From the NCBI GenBank assembly GCA_904502235.1, contig CAJGDP010000002.1, positions 76,058-140,057 of the forward strand: a stretch of DNA of 64,000 bases. The letters run 5' to 3'. Position numbers and translations under genes: made by a program. Numbering within the stretch: position 1 is the stretch's first letter; every line of letters starts with the position of its first letter. Origin of the DNA: an uncultured Bacteroidaceae bacterium. Its GTDB lineage: Bacteria > Bacteroidota > Bacteroidia > Bacteroidales > Bacteroidaceae. A model generated the notes under the pieces. It had not been told where the DNA came from and ran no database searches. It saw only the letters and a program-made list of their open reading frames with translations. This document shows positions 1-7,946 of the stretch, one piece after another.

Positions 1-1832
1 TATTTTCGGCAGCTGCTGCATATCTTGGTCTTAAGGTGGGACAGGTTTTTGAAGCCGCTATCCCCATCGCTATCATTGCAGTGGGAATGTCGACACTTGC
101 AAAACGTAAGAATGCGCTTGGCGAGAATGTTATTATCCAGTCTATAGGTGCCTGCTCGGGTGTAATTGTCGCCGGTGCAATATTCACTTTACCGGCATTG
201 TATATTCTGCAGAGCAAATATCCAGAAATGACGGTGAATTTCATGCAGATGTTCATCAGTTCGCTTCTTGGCGGTATTCTTGGTATTCTATTCCTTATTC
301 CTTTCCGTAAGTATTTCGTTAAGGAAAAGCATGGTGAGTATCCTTTCCCCGAGGCTACAGCAAGTACTCAGGTGCTTGTGTCGGGCGAGAAGGGCGGCAG
401 TCAGGCAAAGCCATTGCTGATTGCTGCAATAGTGGGTGGTATATATGACTTTATTGTCGCTACCTTTGGCTGGTGGAACGAGAATGTTACAACCCGTCTG
501 TTCGGATGGGGTGAGGTGGTTGCCGAAAAAGCAAAACTTGTTCTAAAGATAAACACCGGTGCGGCTGTTCTTGGTTTGGGTTGTATCATCGGTCTTAAAT
601 ATGCCGCAATAATCTGTGCCGGTTCGCTTGCAGTGTGGTTGCTTATCATTCCGGGAATGAATCTTGTGTTCGGTGATACCGTGCTGAATATGTGGAATCC
701 CGAAATCACTGAAACAGTCGGTCAAATGTCGCCTGAAGTTATCTTCAAGGAGTATGCAAAGAGTATCGGTATAGGTGGTATTGCCATGGCCGGTATAATT
801 GGTATATTCAAGTCGTGGGGTATTATAAAGAGTGCTGTAGGGCTTGCTTCGCGTGAGTTCGGCGGTAAAAAGGATGTTGCCGCAGTAAAGCGCACCGAAA
901 AGGATTTGTCGATGAAAGTTGTAATCTTCGGTTCCGTATTCACACTTCTTATGGTGCTTGCGTTCTTCGTGTTCGATGTAATGCAGGGCAACTGGTTGCA
1001 TAGTGTTGTTGCAGTGCTGCTTGTTGCTGTAATATCGTTCTTGTTTACTACCGTTGCGGCTAATGCTATAGCCATCGTCGGTTCTAACCCTGTTTCGGGA
1101 ATGACATTGATGACACTTATCCTTGCTTCGGTGGTGATGGTTGCTGTCGGTCTTAAAGGTTCTTCGGGTATGGTTGCCGCACTTATAATGGGTGGTGTGG
1201 TCTGTACTGCTCTCTCAATGGCAGGCGGTTTCATAACAGACCTCAAAATAGGTTATTGGCTCGGAAGCACTCCTGCAAAACAGCAGACATGGAAGTTCTT
1301 GGGAACACTTGTTTCTGCGGCTACTGTTGCAGGTGTTATAATGATATTGAACAAGACTTACGGCTTTACAAGCGGCGACCTTGCCGCTCCTCAGGCAAAC
1401 GCCATGGCTGCAGTTATAGACCCTTTGATGAATGGTGTGGGTGCTCCATGGTTGTTGTATGGCATTGGTGCTTTGCTTGCTTTGGTGCTTACATTCTTCA
1501 GGGTTCCTGCTTTGGCATTTGCGCTTGGTATGTTCATTCCGCTTGAGCTTAACTTGCCTTTGCTCGTCGGTGGTGTTATAAATTGGTATGTAACATCACG
1601 TAGCAAGGATGCCGAACTGAATAACCAGCGTGGCGAAAAGTGTACTTTGCTTGCTTCGGGATTCATTGCCGGTGGTGCGCTTATGGGTGTAATAAGTGCC
1701 GCAATGCGTTTTGGAGGTGTGAATATGGTGAACGATACTTGGCTTGCCAACCCTATGAGCGAGGTTGCATCATTGGTTGCTTATGCTCTGTTGATTGTAT
1801 ATCTTGTAAAGGCAAGCATTAAGGTGAAATAA
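1..1832 (+). CDS. OPT family oligopeptide transporter, 5' partial
   Basis: This is a polytopic inner-membrane transporter of the oligopeptide transporter (OPT) family, which imports peptides or metal chelates with protons. The reading frame is open from base 3 and continues into the methionine-less segment SAAAAYLGLKVGQVFEAAIP, typical of the first conserved OPT helix, so the GTG at 36 is internal and the true start lies before the window. About 610 residues are visible, with more than ten hydrophobic helices and the conserved GSNPVSGMT motif near residue 360. The frame ends at a TAA at 1830-1832. Substrate cannot be told. Family assignment is firm. Confidence 0.9.
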   Translation, partial: FSAAAAYLGLKVGQVFEAAIPIAIIAVGMSTLAKRKNALGENVIIQSIGACSGVIVAGAIFTLPALYILQSKYPEMTVNFMQMFISSLLGGILGILFLIPFRKYFVKEKHGEYPFPEATASTQVLVSGEKGGSQAKPLLIAAIVGGIYDFIVATFGWWNENVTTRLFGWGEVVAEKAKLVLKINTGAAVLGLGCIIGLKYAAIICAGSLAVWLLIIPGMNLVFGDTVLNMWNPEITETVGQMSPEVIFKEYAKSIGIGGIAMAGIIGIFKSWGIIKSAVGLASREFGGKKDVAAVKRTEKDLSMKVVIFGSVFTLLMVLAFFVFDVMQGNWLHSVVAVLLVAVISFLFTTVAANAIAIVGSNPVSGMTLMTLILASVVMVAVGLKGSSGMVAALIMGGVVCTALSMAGGFITDLKIGYWLGSTPAKQQTWKFLGTLVSAATVAGVIMILNKTYGFTSGDLAAPQANAMAAVIDPLMNGVGAPWLLYGIGALLALVLTFFRVPALAFALGMFIPLELNLPLLVGGVINWYVTSRSKDAELNNQRGEKCTLLASGFIAGGALMGVISAAMRFGGVNMVNDTWLANPMSEVASLVAYALLIVYLVKASIKVK

Positions 1833-1866
1833 TTAAGGATTTGTATAATTTTAAAAATATATTATT

Positions 1867-2166
1867 ATGTTCTGTCAGAATTGTGGCGCAGAGATCCACG
1901 ACAAGGCTGTGGTTTGCGTAAAATGTGGTTGTGCAGTGAATAATTCAGTGAATAATGCTGTTGAAAGCGAGTGGCTGATTGTGATGTTGCTGTGCTTTTT
2001 CCTTGGTTGCTTTGGAATTCACCGTTTCTATGTAGGTAAAATAGGTACAGGTATTGTGCAGTTGCTCACTTGTGGCGGTTGCGGTATCTGGGCGTTGATT
2101 GATTTTATAATGATTTTGGTAGGCGGTTTCACCAATGCCGAAGGAAAGGCTATCAAGATGCATTAA
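1867..2166 (+). CDS. TM2 domain protein with N-terminal zinc ribbon
   Basis: A 99-residue membrane protein. Residues 1-25 form a zinc-ribbon-like knuckle (CQNCG...CVKCG), followed by a TM2 domain: a helix with LGCFGIHRFYVGK, the family signature with its D/HRFY core, then a turn and a second helix ending in an IDFIMIL-type segment. TM2 proteins are common in Bacteroidota but have no settled function. It starts 34 bases after the OPT gene. Its last 32 bases overlap the next gene in another frame, so the two are probably translationally coupled. Confidence 0.85.
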   Translation: MFCQNCGAEIHDKAVVCVKCGCAVNNSVNNAVESEWLIVMLLCFFLGCFGIHRFYVGKIGTGIVQLLTCGGCGIWALIDFIMILVGGFTNAEGKAIKMH

Positions 2167-2425
2167 ATTGTTTCTTCTCTTATCACTCCCTGTTGTGTGC
2201 TATCTGATACCAGTGGATGGCATATACAACGGGGAGAGTATTTGTCTGTTCACAAATATATTTGGAGTAGAATGTTGGGGATGTGGCATTACACGTGCCA
2301 TATTCTCTGCACTTCATTTCCGTTTTGCCGAGGCATGGGAATACAACCGTCTTGTGGTGATTGTGTTGCCTTTGCTTCTTTTGGTATGGACGAGGGCTGT
2401 CTTAAAGTTGATAAGACGAAAATAA
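2135..2425 (+). CDS. DUF2752 family membrane protein
   Basis: A 96-residue protein with two hydrophobic helices (about residues 9-27 and 72-88). Between them is the cysteine motif CWGCGITRA, the hallmark of DUF2752, followed by a short amphipathic stretch with AWEYN. Its function is unknown; TM2 and DUF2752 genes often sit together in Bacteroidota. The start at 2135 lies inside the TM2 gene (32-base overlap) and is the only methionine before the first helix. The stop codon is embedded in the left arm of a terminator palindrome. Confidence 0.8.
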   Translation: MPKERLSRCIKLFLLLSLPVVCYLIPVDGIYNGESICLFTNIFGVECWGCGITRAIFSALHFRFAEAWEYNRLVVIVLPLLLLVWTRAVLKLIRRK

Positions 2426-2449
2426 AAGGAGTTCCCGGGAACTCCTTTT
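2424..2449. terminator. Bidirectional terminator between convergent genes
   Basis: A perfect 26-base palindrome with A-rich left and T-rich right flanks (AAAAGGAGTTCCC and its complement). It sits exactly between the stop of the DUF2752 gene and the stop of the minus-strand basic protein, so it can end transcription from both sides. Confidence 0.85.
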
Positions 2450-2460
2450 ATCATCTGATG

Positions 2461-2910
2461 TCAATTGGCTATTATTGCCGCCAATGCTGCCAGGCCTATC
2501 ACTGATGCAACTGCGCTTACGGGATTGCTCTCATAAACAACCTTTACGGGCGCCGGTGGAGGAGGGGGCATCTGGCGAGGTTTAGGATTCTTTATCATTA
2601 CCACCTTGGGCTTGTTGGGCTTTTTCTTGTAGGCCTGTTTTTTGTTGAAGTTTTTCTTGTTGTCGAACTTCTTGTAGTCCCTGTCGTCCTTGAATCTGCG
2701 GTCATCTTTCCTGTTGTTGAAATTCTTCTTGTTGTCGAACTTCTTGTAGTCCCTGTCGTCCTTGAATCTGCGGTCATCTTTCCTGTTGTTGAAATTCTTC
2801 TTGTTGTTGTACTCAACCTTGGCTTTGTTGTTCGCCTTGTTCTTTGCCTCCATCTGTGCAGGGATAAGCAATGCGCTCATCATAACCGCGATAATCATCA
2901 TCTTTTTCAT
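2461..2910 (-). CDS. Small secreted basic repeat protein, unknown function
   Basis: A 149-residue protein. I choose the start at 2910 because MKKMMIIAVMMSALLIPAQ is a normal signal peptide; a longer frame upstream has no such feature and would run through the promoter. The mature part is very rich in K, N, D and R. It carries a 24-residue unit (NKKNFNNRKDDRRFKDDRDY...) twice, plus a degenerate third copy, then a lysine/proline stretch with PPPPPAP and a hydrophobic C-terminal helix (SAVASVIGLAALAAIIA). The composition suggests an envelope or nucleic-acid/polyanion binding role, but I do not recognise the family. Confidence 0.75.
   Translation of the reverse strand: MKKMMIIAVMMSALLIPAQMEAKNKANNKAKVEYNNKKNFNNRKDDRRFKDDRDYKKFDNKKNFNNRKDDRRFKDDRDYKKFDNKKNFNKKQAYKKKPNKPKVVMIKNPKPRQMPPPPPAPVKVVYESNPVSAVASVIGLAALAAIIAN
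2664..2807 (-). repeat. Perfect 72-bp tandem duplication inside the basic protein gene
   Basis: Bases 2664-2735 and 2736-2807 read identically, giving two exact copies of a 72-base unit (24 codons). A third, diverged part-copy lies at about 2640-2663. The unit length is a multiple of three, so copy changes would keep the frame. Identity at the DNA level implies a recent duplication. Confidence 0.9.
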
Positions 2911-2966
2911 AATTGTAAATTTTAAAAGGTTAAACTTGTTTTTTCTTTTATCGTTTGTTTGTACCG

Positions 2967-2997
2967 CAAAGATATGGACAGAAATATCCCCCTGCAA
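2967..2997 (-). promoter_or_regulatory. Promoter of the basic repeat protein gene
   Basis: On the minus strand a TTG (2995-2997) is followed after 20 bases by TATCTTTG (2967-2974), a full match to the Bacteroidota -33/-7 pattern. It lies 57 bases before the chosen start codon. Confidence 0.75.
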
Positions 2998-3024
2998 CGT
3001 TAATCTCCTAATCGTTACAGGGGG
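2988..3024 (-). repeat. Inverted repeat (12-base arms) between symporter gene and next promoter
   Basis: Arms CCCCCTGCAACG (2988-2999) and CGTTACAGGGGG (3013-3024) flank a 13-base spacer. In minus-strand RNA the single difference becomes a G-U pair, giving a fully paired 12-bp stem about 55 bases after the symporter stop codon. It is therefore probably the nan operon terminator. The arm also covers the -33 element of the next promoter, so an operator role is an alternative. Confidence 0.55.
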
Positions 3025-3078
3025 AATTGCTAAAACCTATAGGGATTTCCCTTAATGACGTTATTGTGGTTTCTTGTT

Positions 3079-5583
3079 TTATGCTCTTTTAATGTAGGAA
3101 GGAATCGATAGTATCCATGCAACAACAATGCTTACAACCATACCTGTAGCTCCAAAGAGAAGGAAATTGGCATCGGTGCATTCGCTCATCAGGAATACTA
3201 CAACTTCGCCTGCAACGAAACCGGCAAGTGCGGCATAACCCTTGACGCGTTTCATGAATACTGCTATAAAGAACAATCCTCCCAATCCGCTGGTGAGAAG
3301 TCCCAATGCTTCGTTGAAGAAGTCGAGGAACGACTGTATGTTCCATGTAGCCATAAACAGGGCAAGCAACAGTCCTATGATACCGCTGGCCATAGATGCC
3401 CAACGGGCTACCACTACAAGTTGTGAGTCGGTAGTGGGGCGGAAACGTTTCCAGAAGTCAATAGAGAATGCTGTGGCAACGCTGTTGATGTTGCTCGAGA
3501 TGGTACTCATGGTTGCTGCGAATATGGCGGCAATGAGTGCGCCGGCTACACCTGCGGGCATCTGGCTCATCATAAAGAATGGGAAGATGGCGTCGGACTG
3601 TCCCATGGTTACATCAAGTTCGGCTGGGTGAGTTTTGTAGAAGGTGTAAAGTCCGGTACCAATCATATAAAAGGCTATAGAAACAAAGACACTCATAACA
3701 CCATTAACCAATATTCCGCGACCGGCAGATTTTTCGTCGGGAGTGGTGAGGTAACGTTGAATGACAGTCTGGTCCGATGTATATGATATAAGGTTGTTTG
3801 CAAGACCTCCGAGTATTATTACCCACCATGCGGCTTGCGACCAAGAGTTGCTCCAGTCGAACAAGCGCAGTTTGTCATTGTCAAGTGCTATGTTTATGCA
3901 TCCGCTTATTCCACCTTCGGTGCCCACTGCCAAATATATAACGGCAAAGATTGCTCCAAAGACAAGTATCAGGCCTTGTACCACATCCCCCCAAATAACG
4001 GCTTCTACACCGCCCATCGTGCAATAGATAATGGTAACCAAGCCCATAAGTACAATGCACAGGTATATGTCTATTCCCGTTACGGCGGTGAGTGCCAATG
4101 ATGGTAGGTATAGGACTATTGCCATACGTACAATCATAAAGATACAGAATAGCGTTGATGCCAACATTCGGGTAAAGAGGTTGAAACGCTGTTCCAGTAT
4201 CTCGTATGCACTGGTGACATTGAGTTTGCGGAAATATGGAAGATAATACTTGATGACAGGGAAACTGATGAGTAGAATCATCCATAGCATAGGATAATAT
4301 GTCCAATCGGTGGTGTATGCCTTGGCTGGGATGGTCATGTATGTGATGGCTGAAAGCATAGTAGCGTAGATGCTTATACCTGCTGCCCACCATGGGATGC
4401 GACCGCCGCCCTTAAAAAAGTCTTCGGCTCCGTTTTCCTTACGCATAAAATAGACACCCATGCCCAACATTGCTATTAGGTAAATGGCGAGTATTGTCCA
4501 GTTGAGCCAACCGAAACTCTTTTCGTTGCTTACTTCGATGTGGGTAACGTCGGTACTACGCACTCCGGGCATAAGTTCACCGCCGCTATAACTCCAACCG
4601 CTTCCTCCTGTTTCGGGAGTGAGGCATGCACCGGCACGTGCCAGCAGGCTGTCACCGGGCAAGAGTCCCCAAGAGTCGGTGATAGTGTGGTAGGTAAGCA
4701 CATCCTTGCGGAATTTGTACCACTCAGGTGCGTGACGCAGATACATATTGTCCTGCTCTCCTTTTATTGCGCTAAAGAATATATCGTGGTCAACGCCACC
4801 AAAGAATAGCACGTGGCTGTAACCCATAGGTGTGCAAGTGCTGCCTACTATTGCTTGCAGCAGTTGCTCGCGCTTGCCTTCTGTGGCATCATCGGTCCAT
4901 GCCTGTGCCGGAGATGTGCGTTTCCATTGTTTTGCATTGCCTTTCTTTAGTTCGGCAATAGAGATATATACGCCATCGGTATGCACCATTGCTTCCATGC
5001 CTTCTGCTTTTGGCTGGTAGCCACCAAAGACAAAGAGGGCAAAGCCACCGGCTGTGTTCTGCACTGCAACACAAGGTTGCAGACGACATCTGTCGGGGAG
5101 GGTGGCAGTGGTTGTCCACTCCTTGCCTTCACCGGGGAAAGATAGGGCATATACCTTGTCGTTGGGCACTCCGTTGCTCTGTCCGCCAGCCACCCATATC
5201 GTGCCATCGTAGTATGTGGCTGCAAAGTTGTCCAATGCTTTGGGCAAAGAGGCTATTGGCGTGGATGTGCCGTCTATGGCATTTATAAACAAACATTCGC
5301 TAAGCGAAGAGGTGGAGTCCATTCCGCCTAAATATACTGCTCCTCCGGGTACTTGTACGCTGGCTCCGTAAGCTCGTGGGTAATACACTTTCTGTCCGCC
5401 ATCGGCGCATGGTACATCGGGGAAGTTGCATCCTCCGTAAATGCTCAGTTCTCCGTTTGTCCAGCTTGCATAATGTCCTGAAACGGCATTGTCAATAGGT
5501 GAAGCCGGTGATACAGTAATCTTATTCTGCGCTATAACGAGTGTGGAGCAGAGTAAGAGTAATAGAAATAGATGTCTTTTCAT
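3079..5583 (-). CDS. NanM-like kelch propeller fused to sodium:solute symporter
   Basis: An 834-residue fusion. The start at 5583 gives a signal peptide (MKRHLFLLLLLCSTLVIAQ). Residues about 20-350 are a kelch-type beta-propeller with repeated blades (YPRAYGASVQVPGGAVYLGG, FALFVFGGYQ, HVLFFGGVDHD) resembling N-acetylneuraminate mutarotase NanM and the Bacteroidota cyclically permuted mutarotase family. Residues about 370-834 are a sodium:solute symporter (SSS) with about 13 helices, including ISIYATMLSAITYMTIPAK and a GGVEAVIWGDVVQG segment. The likely role is periplasmic interconversion of sialic-acid anomers and sodium-coupled uptake in one polypeptide. It is the last gene of a three-gene minus-strand cluster with the lyase and epimerase. 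Confidence 0.88.
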   Translation of the reverse strand: MKRHLFLLLLLCSTLVIAQNKITVSPASPIDNAVSGHYASWTNGELSIYGGCNFPDVPCADGGQKVYYPRAYGASVQVPGGAVYLGGMDSTSSLSECLFINAIDGTSTPIASLPKALDNFAATYYDGTIWVAGGQSNGVPNDKVYALSFPGEGKEWTTTATLPDRCRLQPCVAVQNTAGGFALFVFGGYQPKAEGMEAMVHTDGVYISIAELKKGNAKQWKRTSPAQAWTDDATEGKREQLLQAIVGSTCTPMGYSHVLFFGGVDHDIFFSAIKGEQDNMYLRHAPEWYKFRKDVLTYHTITDSWGLLPGDSLLARAGACLTPETGGSGWSYSGGELMPGVRSTDVTHIEVSNEKSFGWLNWTILAIYLIAMLGMGVYFMRKENGAEDFFKGGGRIPWWAAGISIYATMLSAITYMTIPAKAYTTDWTYYPMLWMILLISFPVIKYYLPYFRKLNVTSAYEILEQRFNLFTRMLASTLFCIFMIVRMAIVLYLPSLALTAVTGIDIYLCIVLMGLVTIIYCTMGGVEAVIWGDVVQGLILVFGAIFAVIYLAVGTEGGISGCINIALDNDKLRLFDWSNSWSQAAWWVIILGGLANNLISYTSDQTVIQRYLTTPDEKSAGRGILVNGVMSVFVSIAFYMIGTGLYTFYKTHPAELDVTMGQSDAIFPFFMMSQMPAGVAGALIAAIFAATMSTISSNINSVATAFSIDFWKRFRPTTDSQLVVVARWASMASGIIGLLLALFMATWNIQSFLDFFNEALGLLTSGLGGLFFIAVFMKRVKGYAALAGFVAGEVVVFLMSECTDANFLLFGATGMVVSIVVAWILSIPSYIKRA

Positions 5584-5660
5584 AATTTGATTTCTTTTCT
5601 CAAACAATAAGAGGATGGCTCATTTCTTTAGCATCAGGGTCATCCTCTTAGTGGAATTTC

Positions 5661-6836
5661 TTATTTTGTAAGTATGTTACAAAGTTCGTACGACTTTATC
5701 ATCATACGTGGTATGTGGAACGGACCTTTGAAAATGTTTCCCTTTGCAGGCTGTGCCACTGTTCCGTCGCGGTGCAGATAGCCGTACCATTCGCCGTATT
5801 CTGTGTCGGGAAAGTGTGCGTAGGTCCATTCGCTTATCTGCTTGTGCCAGATAAGGTATTTGTCGTCGCCTGTAGCCTCGTATGCATAGAGTGTCGCAAT
5901 GATAGCCTCGGTCTGTGGCCACCAGAATTTCATATCCTGTGAATAGTCCTGTGGTGGCAGGTTCTTGCAGTCGCGGAAATTGATGATACCGCCATACTGC
6001 TTATCCCAGCCCCATTCCCACGACCAGTCGAGGATTTGTAGAGCCTGCTGTGTAAGTTCTTTGTCCCAACCGCGGTGTTTTGCCTCTTCGAGCAGGAACC
6101 ATGCAGTCTCAATGCAGTGTCCCGGGTTAATCAGACGACCGTTGATGGTGTCGATGAATTCTCCGTTTGTACCTACTGTTTCAAGCAAAGCCTCGAATTC
6201 AGGTTTCATGAAATCCTTCAACGATTCAATTGATTCGTTAATCTGCTGGTCGAGTACCGGGTCGCTGATTACATTGCGTATGCGTGATGCGGTGTTAATT
6301 AGAATCATTACCAACGAGTGTCCTTTAGCCTGCAATGCCGGCAAGTATTTGGGCTCCATGTAACCGGGAGTTGCAACAAACTTGCGTATATCCTTAAAAA
6401 GGTTGAGTGCCTTTTCGGCATAGCTCATATCGCCCGAAGCCTTTGCGTATTCAGCCATGGCTATGGCTGCGAAGCTCTCCGAAAATACATAACGGCGCTT
6501 GCGTAGGGGAGTACCGTCTGCCATCACTTCAAAGTACATTCTGCCGTCGGTGTCAAAGCAGTGAGCCTCGATGAAATCGATAGTGCTTTTTGCAGCAGCC
6601 AACCATTCGGGGTTTTTCTCTATGGTGTTGTATGCGAAACTGCATACAAAGGCAAAGCGTCCCTGGAACCATACTGATTTTGTACTGTCGATAAGCGAAC
6701 CGTCACGGTTAACGCATGTATATACACCACCGTTCACGCGGTCAACTCCGTTCTTAAGCCAAAATGGCATTATGTCGTTTACAAGGTCGTCGCGATACTT
6801 CTGCGACCAACCTTTCAAATATTCATTCCAATTCAT
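5661..6836 (-). CDS. AGE-family N-acylglucosamine 2-epimerase
   Basis: A 391-residue cytosolic enzyme of the AGE/renin-binding-protein family, the usual family length. It has an (alpha/alpha)6 barrel with the conserved GHCIETAWFLLEEAK active-site helix and a C-terminal FHIPRMM histidine motif. In sialic-acid catabolism of this phylum such an enzyme (nanE in the Bacteroides fragilis nanLET scheme) turns N-acetylmannosamine from the lyase into N-acetylglucosamine. It lies 47 bases after the lyase gene and 77 before the symporter gene, all on one strand, supporting this substrate over cellobiose, which related epimerases use. Confidence 0.88.
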   Translation of the reverse strand: MNWNEYLKGWSQKYRDDLVNDIMPFWLKNGVDRVNGGVYTCVNRDGSLIDSTKSVWFQGRFAFVCSFAYNTIEKNPEWLAAAKSTIDFIEAHCFDTDGRMYFEVMADGTPLRKRRYVFSESFAAIAMAEYAKASGDMSYAEKALNLFKDIRKFVATPGYMEPKYLPALQAKGHSLVMILINTASRIRNVISDPVLDQQINESIESLKDFMKPEFEALLETVGTNGEFIDTINGRLINPGHCIETAWFLLEEAKHRGWDKELTQQALQILDWSWEWGWDKQYGGIINFRDCKNLPPQDYSQDMKFWWPQTEAIIATLYAYEATGDDKYLIWHKQISEWTYAHFPDTEYGEWYGYLHRDGTVAQPAKGNIFKGPFHIPRMMIKSYELCNILTK

Positions 6837-6854
6837 AATATTATATAATTGTAG

Positions 6855-6873
6855 GGGCGGGGTTTGCCCGCCC
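6855..6873. repeat. GC-rich intergenic hairpin
   Basis: GGGCGGG (6855-6861) and CCCGCCC (6867-6873) form a perfect 7-bp stem around GTTTG, in an otherwise AT-rich 47-base gap between the lyase and epimerase genes. It looks like a REP-type intergenic palindrome or an mRNA-stabilising or attenuating hairpin. Only one copy is present in the window. Confidence 0.6.
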
Positions 6874-6883
6874 AGTAAAATGT

Positions 6884-7801
6884 TTAAAATTTATTGCAAC
6901 GCTCAAAGAAGTTTATTGCCTCGAGTTCTTTACGCATTGCAGCCTCCTCTTCGTCGGTCATGTTCTGGAAAGGTGTGCGGTTCTTGCCAAGGTCAAGGCC
7001 AATGAGTTTCATTATGCGCTTGCCGCCGACGATATTTCCGCGATAGTGGCAGATAACGTTGATTACCTCCTGTGAGAAGTTCTGCAATTCGCGTGCTTTT
7101 TCAAGGTCACCGGCATTCCAGGCATCGATGATACCTGCAAGGTTGCATCCGTTGTAGTTGGTTGTTCCGCCAATGCCGCCCTGTGCTCCGCCCATGGCAA
7201 GGCAAGGGAGAATGGTTTCGTCCTGTCCGTGCAACATATCGAACTTGCCGTTCTTGTAGAGACGGCACTGGTTGTATTCATACAAGCTCTCGAATGTGTA
7301 TTTGATACCTGCAAAGTTGGGGATTCTACCGTCAACAGCCTCAAGGAATTTTACCATAGGCAGGAATGCTCCGTTGAATGCGGGAATATGATAGAAATAG
7401 AATGGCAATTCAGGTGCAGCCGAAGCAATCTCTTCGCAATATTTTACAAGTTCTTCAACTCTGCCCACTTTTGGGAATGGGGGAGCCATTGCACCAATAC
7501 CGAACACACCCATCTTCTGTGCGTGTTCAGCCATTCTGCGACTCGATTTTACGCAGGTGCTGCCTACGTGAACAATTATCTTGAAGCCTTCGGGAGCGGC
7601 CGCTACCCATGCTTCGGTAAGTTTGATACGCTCCTCTTCGGTGAGCATATATCCTTCACCCGACGAACCGTTGATGAATACGCCTTTCATTCCGTTCTTT
7701 GCCAGCATCTGTGCGTATGCAGGGATGGGCTCGTAATTAACTTCGCCGTTCTCATAAAATGGAGTGAACGGTGCATCAATCAAACCAATAATCTTTTCCA
7801 T
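6884..7801 (-). CDS. nanA: N-acetylneuraminate lyase
   Basis: A 305-residue aldolase of the dihydrodipicolinate synthase/N-acetylneuraminate lyase superfamily. It splits N-acetylneuraminate into N-acetylmannosamine and pyruvate in the cytosol. It shows the substrate-binding GSSGEGYMLT loop near residue 45, the catalytic-tyrosine segment FYFYHIPAFNG near 135, and the Schiff-base lysine in FAGIKYTFES near 165. The lyase rather than synthase call rests on the YFYHIP segment and on the neighbours: epimerase and a NanM-like symporter directly downstream on the same strand. It is divergent from the MFS gene across a 145-base gap. Confidence 0.88.
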   Translation of the reverse strand: MEKIIGLIDAPFTPFYENGEVNYEPIPAYAQMLAKNGMKGVFINGSSGEGYMLTEEERIKLTEAWVAAAPEGFKIIVHVGSTCVKSSRRMAEHAQKMGVFGIGAMAPPFPKVGRVEELVKYCEEIASAAPELPFYFYHIPAFNGAFLPMVKFLEAVDGRIPNFAGIKYTFESLYEYNQCRLYKNGKFDMLHGQDETILPCLAMGGAQGGIGGTTNYNGCNLAGIIDAWNAGDLEKARELQNFSQEVINVICHYRGNIVGGKRIMKLIGLDLGKNRTPFQNMTDEEEAAMRKELEAINFFERCNKF

Positions 7802-7946
7802 ATCAGTTATATTTTTAAATGTTGTTGTTTATGTCAATTCTATCATACAAAAGAAACCAAAAATATTCAAACATGCAAATCTGTATCGTTTTTGTTTGAT
7901 AAAGCGCAACAAAATCTTTTTGCAGGTTGTTATGGAATAAGTTCAA

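Noticed and set aside
36..1832. GTG at base 36 as the true OPT start
   Set aside because: The frame is open to the window edge and upstream codons already encode the conserved first OPT helix.
2650..2810. Regular repeats considered as a CRISPR array
   Set aside because: The units are adjacent 72-base copies without spacers and form an in-frame protein repeat.
2911..2997. Longer start for the basic repeat protein at 2997
   Set aside because: The extra 29 residues cover the promoter and leader and would bury the signal peptide.
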